Assembly (NCBI GenBank): GCA_014239505.1
Contig: JAAZYT010000166.1
Location: 1-12,209 of the forward strand
DNA from: Fidelibacterota bacterium
Lineage (GTDB): Bacteria; Fidelibacterota; Marinisomatia; Marinisomatales; TCS55
Length of the DNA: 12,209 nt
Reading direction: 5' to 3'
Shown: in pieces, positions 5,663 to 12,209 of the stretch
Numbering within the stretch: the stretch's first letter is position 1
Layout of the letters: every line of letters begins with the position of its first letter
Notes under the pieces: model-generated
Databases searched by the model: none
Told to the model about the DNA's origin: nothing
The model's input: the letters and a program-made list of their open reading frames with translations, nothing else
Translations under genes and position numbers: made by a program

Positions 5663-8518
5663 ATGCATTTTTCATTTAATAATTTTAAAATTATAATTTT
5701 ATTGATGAGTCAATTTGTTTTTGGTCAAGATCCACCAAATATTAATTGGCATCAAATCAATACAAAACATTACGATATTATTTTTCCATACGAGATCCAA
5801 GACGAGGCAATTAGAGTTGCAAACACTTTAGAGCATATTCATTTTCAATTATATATTGATCAAAAAATTAAGCATAAGCGAATTTCAATTTTACTTTCAA
5901 ATCGAGGATCCATTCCTAATGGATACGTAAAAAAAGCTCCATGGATGTCTGAATGGTACAACATTCCACTCATGCAAAGAGAAATGGGTCTAACAGAATG
6001 GTATAGAGATTTATCAATTCATGAAGGAAGGCATATTGCCCAAACTAACTATATGAATCAAGGAGTTAATAAAGGTCTTGGTTTACTATTTGGTGATTTT
6101 ACTCAATCTCTATACACTGGTTTTCTTATACCTGATTGGTATTGGGAAGGTGACGCAGTCGATATTGAAACAAAATTTACTCATTCGGGAAGAGGTCGTG
6201 TACCTTATTTTAATCGTATAACAAAAGCATATCTTTTATCAGGGAATGAATTCAACTATAGAAAAATATTATTTGGTTCTCATAGCAAAATTTATCCAAA
6301 CCATTATCAATTAGGTTACCATTTAACAAAGCATGTAAAAGAGGAGTATGGAGAAGATGCCTGGCCTCAAATAATAAAAAATACTCTTGTGTGGCCATTT
6401 ATCTTAAATCCAATATTTCCTTTTTCACATTCTATAAAGCAACATACAGGATCAACTATAAGTCAAATTCATTATGATACATTCTATGATATTAAAAATA
6501 GATGGAATAGCCAGATAAAAGATATAATTGAAGATGAAGTTATGATCTTAAACCCTTTAAGGAAGGTTGCTACGAGTTATCAGTATCCTTCGATGTCAAA
6601 TGATGGAACAATAATAGCTTTAAAACATGGCTTAGGTGATGTTAGTACAATCGTAAAAATATTCCAAGGAATTGAAACACCTCTCAAGAAAATAAGTAGT
6701 AGCGCAAAACTTTTTGGATATTTTTCAAATGGTAAAAAAATTGTCTGGTCAGCTTATGTTCAAGATAAAAGATGGACGAAACTTAGTTGGACAAATATTT
6801 TTTTATATGATATTAAAACAGGCTCAATTAAAAATATTACATTCAAAGGTCGAGACTATCACCCTAACATTTCAACAAATGGTAATAAAATTGCAATGGT
6901 TTCATTTTCTGAGAACAGAAATGCATTGTTAAAAATAATAGATACAAATTCAGGTACTCTTTTGGATCAAGTTGAAGCGCCTAATGGTGGATTAATTATG
7001 ACTCCTTCTTGGTCAAAAGATGACAAACAAATTGTTTTTACATCTCAAAAGTTTAATGGGCGAGCTATATACGTTTACAAACTTAAAAACCGTGAATTTA
7101 TAAAAATTAAAAATGAATCGTGGCAAGATATATACAATCCAATCTTTTATAATAATTATATATTATTTGAAGGACAAATAAATGGATTTGATCAACTATT
7201 AGCAATTGATATGAATACAAAAAAAGAGTATAAGGTTACATCTCAAAAGTTAGGTGTTTACAACCCCTCTATAACACCTGATGGAAATCTTATATATAAT
7301 AATTACTCATTAAATGGTCATGGAATAGTTCAAACAAAATTAAATACAAATATGTGGATTCCAATAACCAGAAAAAATCAAATGATTATAAATGATAACT
7401 ATATTTCTGATACTCCAATTGTATATGATTTACCAATTATAAAAAAGTCATATGAAGTAAAAGAATATAAAGGAATTAGAAACGCATTAAATTTTCACAG
7501 CAGATACATTATTAATGATGATCTTGAACCAACTTTAGGAATTCAATCAGATAATATACTGGGTACTTTATCAACAAATATTGAATTATCATATAATAGG
7601 AATGAAGATGTTTATCAAAAAAGATTAAGAGCGACTATAAAAAAGTTTTACCCTATAATTGATTTGGAGCTAGAGTCAAGTAATAGAAATGTTTATCGTG
7701 GTAAATATTTTGAAACTTCTAAAAAATCACAAGACTCATTAATCTATAAAATTAATGAAAGTTGGAATGAGAACAACTTAAATATTGGTTTTAAAATACC
7801 AATTTATAATAAATATGAAGGGATTTCTGTAAAGTCAGCATATTTCAAATTTGGTTCAAAATTTACATTAAGAAATCAATCAATATATAATTTTGATTTT
7901 CTTAAAGTACCTCCAAATGTAAAAGTTGCAGACAAACTTAGACAGAGAGAGAGAGATGGTAAAATATTACCAATATACTTTGAAACTGCACTCTCATCCT
8001 TTAATGAAAAGTCACAAAGAGATTTAGGATTTCATGGCTGGCAATTATTTGGTTATTTTGGTTTTTCTCCATTTAATGGATTATTAAAAGGTAGGCAAAA
8101 TTCTTTGAGTTTTATATTAAGAAGAGAAGGTTTTTTTAGGCATCACTTAATTGATTTTCGTTTACAACATGAATCAAACCAAGGAGATTATATATTTCAA
8201 TCTAAACTTCCTTTCCCTAATGGTTACCAATGGTATCTATTTGATTCAGGTTTAAGACAAAGTATCAAATATAAATTTCCACTATTTTATCCAGATTGGG
8301 AAGCACCTTTTGCAGTCACGTTTTTAAAAAGAATTCAAGGAAGAGTTTTTACCGATTATGTTAATTTGAACTTTAGTAGTCCAATGATTGCTATTGGTGT
8401 AGGAATTACATTTGAATTAGCTGGTTTTTTTGATATCAAGTTTCCTTTATCAATTACATCCAACTTTTATTATAATCCAAAATCAGGTAAAAATGGTATT
8501 CAATTGGAATTTGAATAA
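5663..8518 (+). CDS. Exported metalloprotease-like / TolB-like beta-propeller / beta-barrel protein
   Basis: 951 residues from ATG 5663, which gives a compact signal peptide (FNNFKIIILLMSQFVFG, then Q). ATG 5633 would add 10 residues; neither start has a Shine-Dalgarno, so the choice rests on the signal peptide and the distance from the terminator. The N-terminal domain holds H120-E-G-R-H124 and WYWEGDAVDIE with E162, the HExxH...E arrangement of gluzincin zinc peptidases (peptidase MA-like). Residues about 300-590 carry propeller repeats: YQYPSMSNDGTIIAL, YHPNISTNGNKIAMVSF, MTPSWSKDDKQIVFTSQ, YNPSITPDGNLIYNN. The last ~350 residues alternate polar and aromatic or hydrophobic positions and end in GIQLEFE, as expected of an outer-membrane barrel. 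Likely site: outer membrane with a periplasmic or surface protease. Substrate unknown; a solute- or peptide-processing role is only a guess. Confidence 0.82.
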   Translation: MHFSFNNFKIIILLMSQFVFGQDPPNINWHQINTKHYDIIFPYEIQDEAIRVANTLEHIHFQLYIDQKIKHKRISILLSNRGSIPNGYVKKAPWMSEWYNIPLMQREMGLTEWYRDLSIHEGRHIAQTNYMNQGVNKGLGLLFGDFTQSLYTGFLIPDWYWEGDAVDIETKFTHSGRGRVPYFNRITKAYLLSGNEFNYRKILFGSHSKIYPNHYQLGYHLTKHVKEEYGEDAWPQIIKNTLVWPFILNPIFPFSHSIKQHTGSTISQIHYDTFYDIKNRWNSQIKDIIEDEVMILNPLRKVATSYQYPSMSNDGTIIALKHGLGDVSTIVKIFQGIETPLKKISSSAKLFGYFSNGKKIVWSAYVQDKRWTKLSWTNIFLYDIKTGSIKNITFKGRDYHPNISTNGNKIAMVSFSENRNALLKIIDTNSGTLLDQVEAPNGGLIMTPSWSKDDKQIVFTSQKFNGRAIYVYKLKNREFIKIKNESWQDIYNPIFYNNYILFEGQINGFDQLLAIDMNTKKEYKVTSQKLGVYNPSITPDGNLIYNNYSLNGHGIVQTKLNTNMWIPITRKNQMIINDNYISDTPIVYDLPIIKKSYEVKEYKGIRNALNFHSRYIINDDLEPTLGIQSDNILGTLSTNIELSYNRNEDVYQKRLRATIKKFYPIIDLELESSNRNVYRGKYFETSKKSQDSLIYKINESWNENNLNIGFKIPIYNKYEGISVKSAYFKFGSKFTLRNQSIYNFDFLKVPPNVKVADKLRQRERDGKILPIYFETALSSFNEKSQRDLGFHGWQLFGYFGFSPFNGLLKGRQNSLSFILRREGFFRHHLIDFRLQHESNQGDYIFQSKLPFPNGYQWYLFDSGLRQSIKYKFPLFYPDWEAPFAVTFLKRIQGRVFTDYVNLNFSSPMIAIGVGITFELAGFFDIKFPLSITSNFYYNPKSGKNGIQLEFE

Positions 8519-8586
8519 ATATTAAGTTTGACGTAGGTTTTAATGTTAACAATCACAACATATAAAGTTTTTAGTAAGAGGGTGCT

Positions 8587-8739
8587 ATGAGTAATCGCGG
8601 AGACGATAGACGTAAGGTAGAACGTAGGAATGGTAATGTTCGTCGTTTAAAAAATATTAAAGTTGAAAATGATAAAAGGTCGGGTGCAGAGCGTAGAGAT
8701 GATGAACGTAGAACAGGTGCAGAACGTAGAAACGATTAA
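8587..8739 (+). CDS. Small highly charged Arg-rich repeat protein (50 aa)
   Basis: ATG 8587 is preceded by AAGAGGGTG (8576-8584 region), a reasonable Shine-Dalgarno, and gives 50 residues, almost all charged or small: RRKVERRN near the N-terminus and an 11-residue repeat, SGAERRDDERR then TGAERRND, at the C-terminus. At DNA level GGTGCAGAGCGTAGA (8683-8697) recurs as GGTGCAGAACGTAGA (8716-8730), 33 bp apart; the differing base is silent or conservative, which supports coding. There is no signal peptide or membrane segment. RR-x(3)-ERR-type motifs occur in short basic segments of many bacterial signalling proteins, but I do not recognise this protein. The function could be nucleic-acid or polyanion binding (inference). 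Its stop overlaps the stop of the convergent acyltransferase gene. Confidence 0.6.
   Translation: MSNRGDDRRKVERRNGNVRRLKNIKVENDKRSGAERRDDERRTGAERRND
8683..8730 (+). repeat. 33-bp-period tandem repeat inside the small Arg-rich gene
   Basis: Two copies of GGTGCAGA(G/A)CGTAGA start at 8683 and 8716, exactly 11 codons apart. They encode GAERR twice, and DDERR between them continues the pattern. This suggests local duplication within the gene. Confidence 0.7.
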
Positions 8740-10088
8740 ATATTTTCTATTTTAATATATTCATCTTTTGCTTTATTTATAAATTGTATTAACGCTTGTC
8801 TTTCTTCTATAATTTGGTACATCAAGTACCTTTTTTGATAAAATACAGTTAAAAATCTAAGGTGCTGTCTATATTTTCGAATTCTAAAGATATAAGATAA
8901 AACAAAATTTCCACTTGGGATTAAAGACAATATATAAGCAGTAGTTAATAATAGATTATTTGCCAGAAGATAAAAAACTAAGATTTCTAATATATAGTAA
9001 ATAACAAAAACACCAATTCCAGTAATTAATTTGGTTGGAGCTATCTCTGACTTTGATCGAGCAAATTGTTTAGCAATCAACCGAGGTAATTTATATGGAA
9101 TAATATTGTTAATAATTCCATATAAGTAAATTGGAAAGCCTAAAATAATATAGGTTACAATTTGTATTCTTTCAAAAAAAGTAATGCTTTTATTCGATGG
9201 GTCAAGAAATTCATCTTTGAGTTTTAATAGACTTAAGTGATTTTGATAATTTTGAAATTTTTCTTTGAATTCTTCTACTTTATTTGGTTCATTTTTAAAA
9301 TACCATTCAACTCCATTTACTAATCCTTTAGTTGCAGAAAAATCATCAGATTTATTTTTTATATCCAGACCAAGATCTGTCATTAATTCTTTTTTATAAA
9401 TCAATTCTAATGCACTTACAATTTCTTCGGATGCTAAATCATTAACATTTGTTGTTAATTTAGTTAATGCTGTTTCTATTTGGTCAGTTAATTGATTTAC
9501 AACTTTAAATTCATCCAAATCATATTGTTGTTTAAATGCCTTTAAGTTTATTGGATTGCCATATCGTACGATTACATTACTTTTAAACTTTATTGCATTT
9601 GAATATGAAAGTCCAACAGGAATCATAGTTATATTTAATTTCCAATTATTTTTTACCATAGCACCAAAACCAATACGTGCAGCACCAGTTTTAATTTTAC
9701 TAAGAGTTCTGTCACCAGTTGACACACCTTCTGGAAAAATTAAAAATGCACCATTATTTTTTAAAATATGAAATCCTTTTTCAAAAGTATCTTCATTTTT
9801 ATTTATTTGAGACGGATCATCTTGTTTCCTATAAATGGGGACTAATTGAAGTTTTGGTAAAAGCCATTTAGAAAAAGGATTGTTAAAAAGTGTAGATTTA
9901 GCAAAAAAAAATAATTTTCTATTACAGGTTGTTCCTACTACTAGAGGATCAATCATTGTATTGGGATGATTAGATACAAATATTACTGGGGAGTCAGTAG
10001 GAATATTATTTACATGTTGAGGAGATATTCTTCTAAAAAAAGTATATACACCTGCTAATGAGACTAGTTTTATGAGTCTATAGAGCAA
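8736..10088 (-). CDS. Membrane-bound PlsC-type acyltransferase (glycerophospholipid acyltransferase family)
   Basis: 450 residues. The family transfers acyl groups from acyl-CoA or acyl-ACP to glycerol-3-phosphate, lysophosphatidate or related acceptors at the inner membrane. Motif I is N40-H-P-N-T-M-I-D47 with five residues between His and Asp, motif II is near VPIYRKQD, and motif III is F118-P-E-G-V-S, followed by DRTLSKIKTGAARIGFGA. This layout resembles the GPAT-like branch with NHPN...DP motifs rather than classical PlsC (H-x4-D). Two or three C-terminal hydrophobic segments (about 310-335, 355-400) anchor it. The start is TTG at 10086-10088, supported by AAAGGAT about seven bases upstream on the minus strand; no ATG fits. 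It lies 28 bp after the YfiM-like gene and is probably co-transcribed with it. It ends tail-to-tail with the 50-aa gene, sharing 4 bp. The acceptor is not determinable. Confidence 0.88.
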   Translation of the reverse strand: MLYRLIKLVSLAGVYTFFRRISPQHVNNIPTDSPVIFVSNHPNTMIDPLVVGTTCNRKLFFFAKSTLFNNPFSKWLLPKLQLVPIYRKQDDPSQINKNEDTFEKGFHILKNNGAFLIFPEGVSTGDRTLSKIKTGAARIGFGAMVKNNWKLNITMIPVGLSYSNAIKFKSNVIVRYGNPINLKAFKQQYDLDEFKVVNQLTDQIETALTKLTTNVNDLASEEIVSALELIYKKELMTDLGLDIKNKSDDFSATKGLVNGVEWYFKNEPNKVEEFKEKFQNYQNHLSLLKLKDEFLDPSNKSITFFERIQIVTYIILGFPIYLYGIINNIIPYKLPRLIAKQFARSKSEIAPTKLITGIGVFVIYYILEILVFYLLANNLLLTTAYILSLIPSGNFVLSYIFRIRKYRQHLRFLTVFYQKRYLMYQIIEERQALIQFINKAKDEYIKIENI

Positions 10089-10116
10089 TACTTATCCTTT
10101 AACATAATAGTTGAAG

Positions 10117-11109
10117 TTAATTTAAATTAACTTCAGAACAAATTTTTCGAATATCAAAAAGTTTTGGGTTAGGGATCTCATTTTTATTAACTAAACTAAT
10201 TAAATATTTTACTGAGAAACTTAATGTTGAATTATTCTGATATTTTTTAAAACGATTTTGAATTAAAGCAGAATTATAAGTTTCGCAATATTTTGAGAGA
10301 TTAGATAGAACGGTAATTGACTTAGGAAATAAAGTTAAATTTTTTCCTTCATAATAGTATGAAGGGTTATACGATTCATTCCAATATGGATTAACATAAT
10401 TTTTAATATTAAATGATCTAGAAATAGCCCACCGACCATTTTTTTCCATGATTAATGGTTGGGCACTACTACACAATTCAATACCAAAAAGTAAGCCTTG
10501 AAAATTAGCTTCAAGATCAGCAAATGAAAAAACTCCAGATGCATATCGGCCAAGAATATTTTTTTCACCAATTATTCCTAAGTCAATTGCTTTTTCCATA
10601 GAAACTTTATGTGAATCGCCTTTTTTTATAGCGGATAAATATCTTTTGTAGTATAAATATCCTGAGCCTGTAAAATGTGTGATTTTATCAACACCTATAT
10701 ATATCCCATTTATATTTATTATCTCATCCAGCATAATTTTAAGGCTAATCATTTGACTCTTTTCAATTGTTGGATTAGAGTCTTTCCAATAAATACTTTT
10801 TTTGAATAAATTATTATTTTCAGATTTTTTATTTGGAAATTTTTCTATTTTATTATTTGACTTAATCCATTTTTCTAATGGCGAATTTAAAACTACACCA
10901 AAACTTTTTAATATTTCTGATGAGGCAGTTTCACAACTGCAATTATCTGGAAGTTGATTTAATGTTTTTGTTATTTCACGATTAAAATATTGATTTACCA
11001 ATATACTAGCATCTTTTAAGTAAACTTTCCAAGCTAAGAAATGGTCTACTTCTCCAGCATTTAAAATAAATATTGAAATAAAATAAATTAATAAGATTCG
11101 TTTTTTCAT
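10117..11109 (-). CDS. Exported protein of unknown function with YfiM/DUF2279-like motif spacing
   Basis: 330 residues with an N-terminal signal peptide (MKKRILLIYFISIFILNAG). No family is certain. The best-defined core is D141-K-I-T-H145-F-T-G-S-G, then GIIGEKNILG with E182, then GVFSFADLEANFQG with D198. In E. coli YfiM (DUF2279 lipoprotein) DKxxHF, GxSKELWD and SWKDLAWDVAG occur in the same order with similar gaps, so a distant relationship is plausible but inferred. Unlike YfiM, it has a long N-terminal extension with a CSC at 57-59 and a C-terminal part rich in Asn, Tyr and Lys; no lipobox is visible. ATG 11109 is preceded at 13 bp by AAGGTG. It probably forms an operon with the acyltransferase downstream, hinting at an envelope or lipid role. 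Confidence 0.75.
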   Translation of the reverse strand: MKKRILLIYFISIFILNAGEVDHFLAWKVYLKDASILVNQYFNREITKTLNQLPDNCSCETASSEILKSFGVVLNSPLEKWIKSNNKIEKFPNKKSENNNLFKKSIYWKDSNPTIEKSQMISLKIMLDEIININGIYIGVDKITHFTGSGYLYYKRYLSAIKKGDSHKVSMEKAIDLGIIGEKNILGRYASGVFSFADLEANFQGLLFGIELCSSAQPLIMEKNGRWAISRSFNIKNYVNPYWNESYNPSYYYEGKNLTLFPKSITVLSNLSKYCETYNSALIQNRFKKYQNNSTLSFSVKYLISLVNKNEIPNPKLFDIRKICSEVNLN

Positions 11110-11119
11110 TTATGTGACT

Positions 11120-11152
11120 AATCACCTTAATTTAGTATAAATTAAGGTGATT
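11120..11152. promoter_or_regulatory. 33-bp perfect palindrome, candidate operator
   Basis: AATCACCTTAATTTA (11120-11134) is repeated in exact inverse at 11138-11152 around GTA. It overlaps the last three bases of a minus-strand -10 box and covers the expected start of transcription and leader, the usual place for a repressor site. An alternative is a hairpin terminator for the upstream minus-strand gene, but no T-tract follows on either strand. On the minus strand the arm nearest the gene also contains AAGGTG, the only Shine-Dalgarno-like sequence for ATG 11109. Confidence 0.6.
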
Positions 11153-11177
11153 CTATTTAATTCCTCATGTTTTTCAA
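11150..11177 (-). promoter_or_regulatory. Sigma70-type promoter for the 11109-8736 operon
   Basis: Read on the minus strand, TTGAAA (11177-11172) and TAGAAT (11155-11150) each match the consensus at five of six positions and are separated by 16 bp. Transcription would begin near 11143, about 34 bases before ATG 11109 and inside the palindrome. Confidence 0.55.
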
Positions 11178-11294
11178 GAAATTAATAAAAGAAGTTTGGC
11201 GTAGATGTTTGGTTTTAATTATCGAACTATTGGGGAGGTCTCTAATTTTTTATAGATTAGAGAAATATTAAAATTTTGGTTTAAAATCAAAAAA

Positions 11295-12209
11295 TCAATT
11301 ATTAAATGGAACTCCTCTTAATGAAATTGTGAATTGCCAAGCACTACTTCCCTGTTCAATATTTCCTTCATTGCTTGCAAAAGAGCCCTCTATAAAGATA
11401 GGTTTTTGAATATTCAGAGCAATTGCACCAAAACGAGTTCCAAAAAGGTATGAAATACTTGGACTTATGGATATTGATTTAGTATTTGGAGCTGGAATAT
11501 TATTCCAATAACCTTGACTAGAGCTAAGTATATTTAAACCATAACCTATTGAACTATCTATATTATCAAAACGTTTATAAAGCATTGAGAGTGCAATATT
11601 TAAATTGGCTGGAGGTAAATATCCATATTTACTTTCTGAAAAAGGTTTTTCATATAATATAAATCCGCCAAAAAATGTAGGATTTATACTTCTTTTAAAA
11701 TATGCTTGAGCTTCTATGTTATAATTAAAAGTTCCATTGCTTAAACTAAAGTGTCGATGTTCTTTGACTACATCACCATTCAAAAAAAATGGATCTGATG
11801 TTAATTGATTACTTGATGGGATTGTAATCCCAGCACCCGAATAAATTCTAAGCCCATTCCCAAGCCCAGTATTTTTAGCTAAATATCTTAATATAACTTT
11901 TGAATCACCTAGAAGGCTTCCTTTAGCATTATGAAAATCACTTGAGGTTGATTCAGTCCTATGATGAATTGACGAATTAGGTTGCTTCCAATTCATGCTT
12001 CTGATACCAAAAGTTGATGATATCATCAAATTAAACTTGTTAGAAATTCCATAAATTATATTTGGTCGTAATAAGAAAGTATTTAATGAGCCGCTATGTT
12101 TAAAAGGCTCTTCTTCAAGAGGATCATGCCACCAATCTAAAAAAGTAAAGTTACTTTGAACTCCATAATAGAAGAGTCCCTTCTCAGCACCAAAACCTTT
12201 ATCTGACTC
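11295..12209 (-). CDS. Beta-barrel-like outer-membrane protein, 5'-truncated (304 residues visible)
   Basis: The frame runs open through the right edge of the window, so the N-terminus and any signal peptide are missing. A TTG near 12029 is an internal Leu codon (NKFNLMISSTFGIR), not the start. The protein is a succession of short amphipathic stretches with glycine- and asparagine-rich turns (GAEKGLFYYGVQSNFTF, RPNIIYGISNKFNLM, ALSMLYKRF, SSIGYGLNIL, SISISPSISYLFG, AIALNIQKPIFIEG) and ends in QFTISLRGVPFNN, with an aromatic close to the C-terminus, as in transmembrane beta-barrels. Conserved-looking WWHDP and EKPF motifs sit in the visible N-terminal part. I do not recognise the family; transporter or porin-type roles are possible. 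The 185-bp gap and the promoter/operator between it and the next gene suggest separate transcription. Confidence 0.75.
   Translation of the reverse strand, partial: ESDKGFGAEKGLFYYGVQSNFTFLDWWHDPLEEEPFKHSGSLNTFLLRPNIIYGISNKFNLMISSTFGIRSMNWKQPNSSIHHRTESTSSDFHNAKGSLLGDSKVILRYLAKNTGLGNGLRIYSGAGITIPSSNQLTSDPFFLNGDVVKEHRHFSLSNGTFNYNIEAQAYFKRSINPTFFGGFILYEKPFSESKYGYLPPANLNIALSMLYKRFDNIDSSIGYGLNILSSSQGYWNNIPAPNTKSISISPSISYLFGTRFGAIALNIQKPIFIEGSFASNEGNIEQGSSAWQFTISLRGVPFNN

Noticed and set aside
11239..11263. Hairpin TCTCTAA/TTAGAGA as terminator of the barrel gene
   Set aside because: Seven AT-rich pairs with an 11-base loop and no proper T-tract on the minus strand; too weak to call.
12027..12029. 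TTG start for the right-hand barrel protein
   Set aside because: Sixty upstream codons are open to the window edge and continue the same kind of sequence.

Overview
The window is strongly AT-rich, gene-dense DNA from a Gram-negative-type bacterium. Outer-membrane-style beta-barrel proteins, signal peptides ending in FG-Q, an EF-G paralogue of the GQGELHL/KHKKQSGG type and a tRNA gene without an encoded CCA would fit a marine Marinimicrobia (SAR406)- or Bacteroidota-like lineage. That placement is inference; nothing here fixes the taxon.

Bases 1-4240 (plus strand) hold a tight operon: the 3' part of an EF-G-like translation factor, a HIT-family nucleotide phosphorylase/hydrolase, a 70-residue two-helix membrane protein, and a sodium:solute symporter (SSS) with a C-terminal soluble domain. 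The junctions are 1 bp, 4 bp and -1 bp, so translational coupling is likely. The small protein looks like an accessory subunit of the symporter. A tRNA-Asn(GTT) follows, with a promoter-like -10 box and a clear intrinsic terminator.

Bases 4299-5616 hold a homocitrate-synthase-like enzyme behind a near-perfect Shine-Dalgarno. About 175 bp of non-coding DNA then ends in a strong terminator. This stretch contains an excellent Shine-Dalgarno-like sequence with no reading frame after it and may encode a small RNA or attenuated leader.

Bases 5617-8739 hold a large exported protein combining a gluzincin-type metalloprotease site (HEGRH plus WEGDA), a TolB-like beta-propeller and a probable C-terminal beta-barrel. 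A 50-residue, Arg/Glu/Asp-rich protein with an internal 11-codon repeat follows; it is too short for ordinary ORF calling.

Bases 8736-12209 are on the minus strand. Reading in transcription order: a beta-barrel-like protein cut by the window edge, then an exported protein with YfiM/DUF2279-like motif spacing, and a membrane-bound PlsC-type acyltransferase starting at TTG. A 33-bp perfect palindrome overlaps a good promoter in front of the last two genes and looks like an operator. The minus-strand operon converges on the 50-residue gene and overlaps it by 4 bp. The right half is therefore largely about the cell envelope. No mobile element, CRISPR array or defence island was seen. The most novel material is the protease-propeller-barrel protein, the symporter with its small partner, and the two small or regulatory elements.
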